Source: Hyphomonadaceae bacterium
Lineage (GTDB): Bacteria > Pseudomonadota > Alphaproteobacteria > Caulobacterales > Hyphomonadaceae
NCBI GenBank assembly: GCA_030696545.1
Contig: JAUYSA010000429.1
Span: 1-14,305, forward strand
Direction of reading: 5' to 3'
DNA length: 14,305 nucleotides
In this document: one piece after another, positions 12,601 to 14,305 of the stretch
How positions within the stretch are numbered: position 1 is the stretch's first letter
Layout of the letters: every line of letters starts with the position of its first letter
The notes under the pieces: generated by a model
The model's database searches: none
Told to the model about the DNA's origin: nothing
What the model saw: only the letters and a program-made list of their open reading frames with translations
Position numbers and translations under genes: made by a program

Positions 12601-13299
12601 CTAATTCCCCACAATCCGCGTGCGCGGCTCTTCAACCTTGTCCGCGCCAGCCGGATCTTCCGCGCCCGCAACGCGCATCGCCTCGCGCACGTCGCCGCGC
12701 AGCACGAGCACATCGACATCCTTCGGCGCAAGCCGCATCGCAGTCTCGACATCGCCCCATGCATCGGCAAGACGGTTCATCTTCAGCAGTGCATAGCCCC
12801 GCATCCGGAACGCCTCCGCATTGCCCGCAGACAGCTGGATCGCCGCATCGAGATCCTTGCCAGCTTCGGTCCACTTCTGCTGCAGCAGGTAGGCGCGCGC
12901 GCGATCCGTGTAGAGCTCGCCATCTTCCGGCCGCAGCTTCATTGCGTTGGTCAGCGTGACGATCGCCGCATCCGGCAGGCCCGCCATCAGCCACGCATTG
13001 CCCGATTGCGCGAGATAGACGCCACGCTCCTCGATGCCGCCGGCGTCCGGCGCATTGGCCAGCTCCTCCAGCCGCGCAGCGCCTTCCGCCTCCTGCCCCA
13101 GCGCGATCAGCGCCAGCGCCGTGCATTGCCGCGCCGCCGGACGATTGCCCTTCGACAGCCAGGTGAGGCCGTCCTGATAGGCGACGTCGGCGTCCTTATC
13201 GATCTGGATGATGCACTGCTCCAGCCGCTCCTCCTCGGTCTGCGCGAACGCAGAGGGCGCCGCGGCAAGCAGCAATGAAATCAGCAGGACTGAACGCAT
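12601..13299 (-). CDS. Exported tetratricopeptide-repeat protein
   Basis: This encodes a 232-residue protein with a signal peptide at 1-19 (LLISLLLAAAPSAFA, cleavage likely before Gln20), so it is periplasmic. From about residue 97 it has three tandem TPR-like helix pairs: about 97-130 (GNAWLMAGLPDAAIVTLTNA), 131-164 (ARAYLLQQKWTEAGKDLDAA) and 165-198 (GYALLKMNRLADAWGDVETA), each with the Ala/Gly/Tyr spacing of the fold. Two cysteines (29 and 59) lie before the repeats. TPR proteins are usually scaffolds; the partner is unknown. The frame reaches a TTG at 13320, but the ATG at 13299 gives a proper signal peptide. Its ribosome binding site is weak. It is divergent from the SDR gene, 82 bp away. 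Confidence 0.85.
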   Translation of the reverse strand: MRSVLLISLLLAAAPSAFAQTEEERLEQCIIQIDKDADVAYQDGLTWLSKGNRPAARQCTALALIALGQEAEGAARLEELANAPDAGGIEERGVYLAQSGNAWLMAGLPDAAIVTLTNAMKLRPEDGELYTDRARAYLLQQKWTEAGKDLDAAIQLSAGNAEAFRMRGYALLKMNRLADAWGDVETAMRLAPKDVDVLVLRGDVREAMRVAGAEDPAGADKVEEPRTRIVGN

Positions 13300-13381
13300 A
13301 GCCAGGGTCCATTGAAGCAACGCGGCTGGTCAGCCACGCCTGTCAGGGCCATAAGCCCTAGCGCATCAATACGGCAAGAAC

Positions 13382-14218
13382 ATGCTCCCAACGCAGCTCT
13401 TCGCATTCGGATTCGGCTATGTCGCCACGGGGCTCGCAAAGGCCCTGAAAGCCGATGGCGTAAGGATTTCCGGCACCACCCGCAGCGAAGCCTCGGCCGC
13501 CGCTCCGCGATCCCATGGCTGGAGTGTCGCGATATGGCCGGGCGAAGACCTCGCCCCGCCAGAAGACGCCGCATGGCTGATCTCCGTCCCTCCGGATGAA
13601 GCAGGCTGCCCGGTCTTCCGCGCCTTCGAGGCACAAGTCGAAACCGCGTCATGGATCGGCTACCTCTCCACCACCGGCGTCTATGGCGACCTAGGCGGCG
13701 GCTGGGCCTTCGAGGAAACCCCGCTCAATCCGCAAAGCCGCGAAGCCATCAATCGCGCCCGCGCCGAGGCGCAGTGGCTGGAGACAGGCGCCCACATCTT
13801 CCGCCTGCCCGGCATCTACGGCCCCGGCCGCTCAGCACTCGACCGCGTCCGCGAACCAAACGCACGCCGCATCGTGAAGCCCGGTCAGGTCTTCTCGCGC
13901 GCCCATGTCGACGACATTGCCAGTGCGCTCAAACTCTCGATGGCTCGAAACTCATCCGAGCGCGTCTTCAACATCTGCGACGACGAACCAGCGCCCGCCG
14001 ACGAAGTGCTCGTCCACGCCGCGCATCTTCTGAATGTGCCGCCGCCTCCCGCCGTCGCATTCGAGGATGCAAACCTCTCGCCGATGGCGCAACGCTTCTA
14101 TGCGGAGTGCAAGCGCGTCTCCAACGCCAAGGCAAAAGCCGCCCTCGGCTGGCGCCCGCGCTTCCCGACCTATCGCGAAGGCCTGCTCGACTGCCTTCAG
14201 GCAGACACATCAACCTGA
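13382..14218 (+). CDS. YeeZ-like SDR/NAD-dependent epimerase-family protein
   Basis: This encodes a 278-residue Rossmann-fold protein of the extended short-chain dehydrogenase group, closest in look to the YeeZ-type putative epimerases. The nucleotide-binding turn is at the N-terminus (FGFGYVA, 9-15), followed by GTTRS (31-35), which suits binding of the cofactor's ribose or phosphate. LSTTGVYGD (95-103), RLPGIYGPGR (141-150), FSRAHVDDIA (171-180) and GWRPRFPTYREGL (256-268) are family landmarks. The canonical YxxxK pair is not evident: the expected region reads INRARAEAQW, as in other YeeZ relatives. Substrate is unknown. The ATG at 13382 is used; its Shine-Dalgarno is weak (AAGA). The 3' end overlaps the convergent hydrolase gene by 22 bp. 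Confidence 0.87.
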   Translation: MLPTQLFAFGFGYVATGLAKALKADGVRISGTTRSEASAAAPRSHGWSVAIWPGEDLAPPEDAAWLISVPPDEAGCPVFRAFEAQVETASWIGYLSTTGVYGDLGGGWAFEETPLNPQSREAINRARAEAQWLETGAHIFRLPGIYGPGRSALDRVREPNARRIVKPGQVFSRAHVDDIASALKLSMARNSSERVFNICDDEPAPADEVLVHAAHLLNVPPPPAVAFEDANLSPMAQRFYAECKRVSNAKAKAALGWRPRFPTYREGLLDCLQADTST

Positions 14219-14305
14219 TCGGCCGCGGCCAGAACCGTCGCCACCATCCGCGCAATATCCTGCGGCCGAGACATCCTGTGGTCCGCATCCTTGATCAGCG
14301 ACCAC
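14197..14305 (-). CDS. Alpha/beta hydrolase, C-terminal 35 residues (cut by window edge)
   Basis: The last 109 bases encode the C-terminus of a minus-strand gene whose start lies outside the window: WSLIKDADHRMSRPQDIARM, then VATVLAAADQ and a short tail, ending at a TGA (14199-14197). The DADHRMSRPQDI segment matches the end of small alpha/beta hydrolases in which this His is the catalytic histidine and is followed by a helix. The codons keep G/C at third positions. It overlaps the end of the convergent SDR gene by 22 bp. The family call rests on one motif, so it is moderate. Confidence 0.6.
   Translation of the reverse strand, partial: WSLIKDADHRMSRPQDIARMVATVLAAADQVDVSA

Noticed and set aside
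12598..13278. Plus-strand 226-residue open frame
   Set aside because: Shadow of the TPR gene; Arg/Leu/Gln-rich without a motif.

Overview
The window looks like chromosomal DNA from a GC-rich alphaproteobacterium, plausibly of the Hyphomonadaceae/Caulobacterales type. The grounds are high G/C at third codon positions, mostly housekeeping genes in small divergent or convergent groups, and gaps holding the short palindromic repeats common in alphaproteobacterial genomes. No rRNA, tRNA, CRISPR array, integrase or transposase was recognised, so it does not read as a mobile island. The taxon is an inference from style, not from a marker gene.

Layout. Bases 1-110 hold a palindromic repeat. Next come, on the minus strand, a small lipoprotein (125-724) and a Nudix hydrolase (816-1316). 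Divergent from the Nudix gene is an unannotated-size gene for a 26-residue membrane peptide with a strong ribosome binding site (1351-1431), followed by a Na+/Ca2+-antiporter-family gene (1475-2479). A SixA-like phosphatase (2480-2968) abuts the antiporter tail to tail. A thiolase (3159-4316) follows, with an AT-rich palindrome at its probable promoter. A repeat pair (4325-4442) separates it from rtcB (4447-5658, minus).

Upstream of rtcB lies a structured RNA-like segment ending in a good intrinsic terminator (5727-5837), and then a large gene for a TIR - transmembrane - formylglycine-generating-enzyme-like protein (5944-7452). A SIMPL-domain exported protein (7690-8580, minus) is divergent from a DUF4105 membrane protein (8733-9581) that is translationally coupled to an alpha/beta hydrolase (9578-10369).

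On the minus strand there follows an iron group read bfd (11474-11680), bfr (10805-11299), and a VOC-fold protein (10377-10787, TTG start). Bases 11681-12600 carry no convincing gene but are dense in palindromic repeats and hairpins. The window ends with a TPR lipoprotein-like exported protein (12601-13299), a YeeZ-type SDR protein (13382-14218), and the C-terminus of an alpha/beta hydrolase cut by the window edge.

The best candidates for undescribed biology are the TIR/pseudo-FGE transmembrane protein, the terminator-bearing RNA element in front of the rtcB RNA ligase, and the tiny membrane peptide in front of the antiporter.
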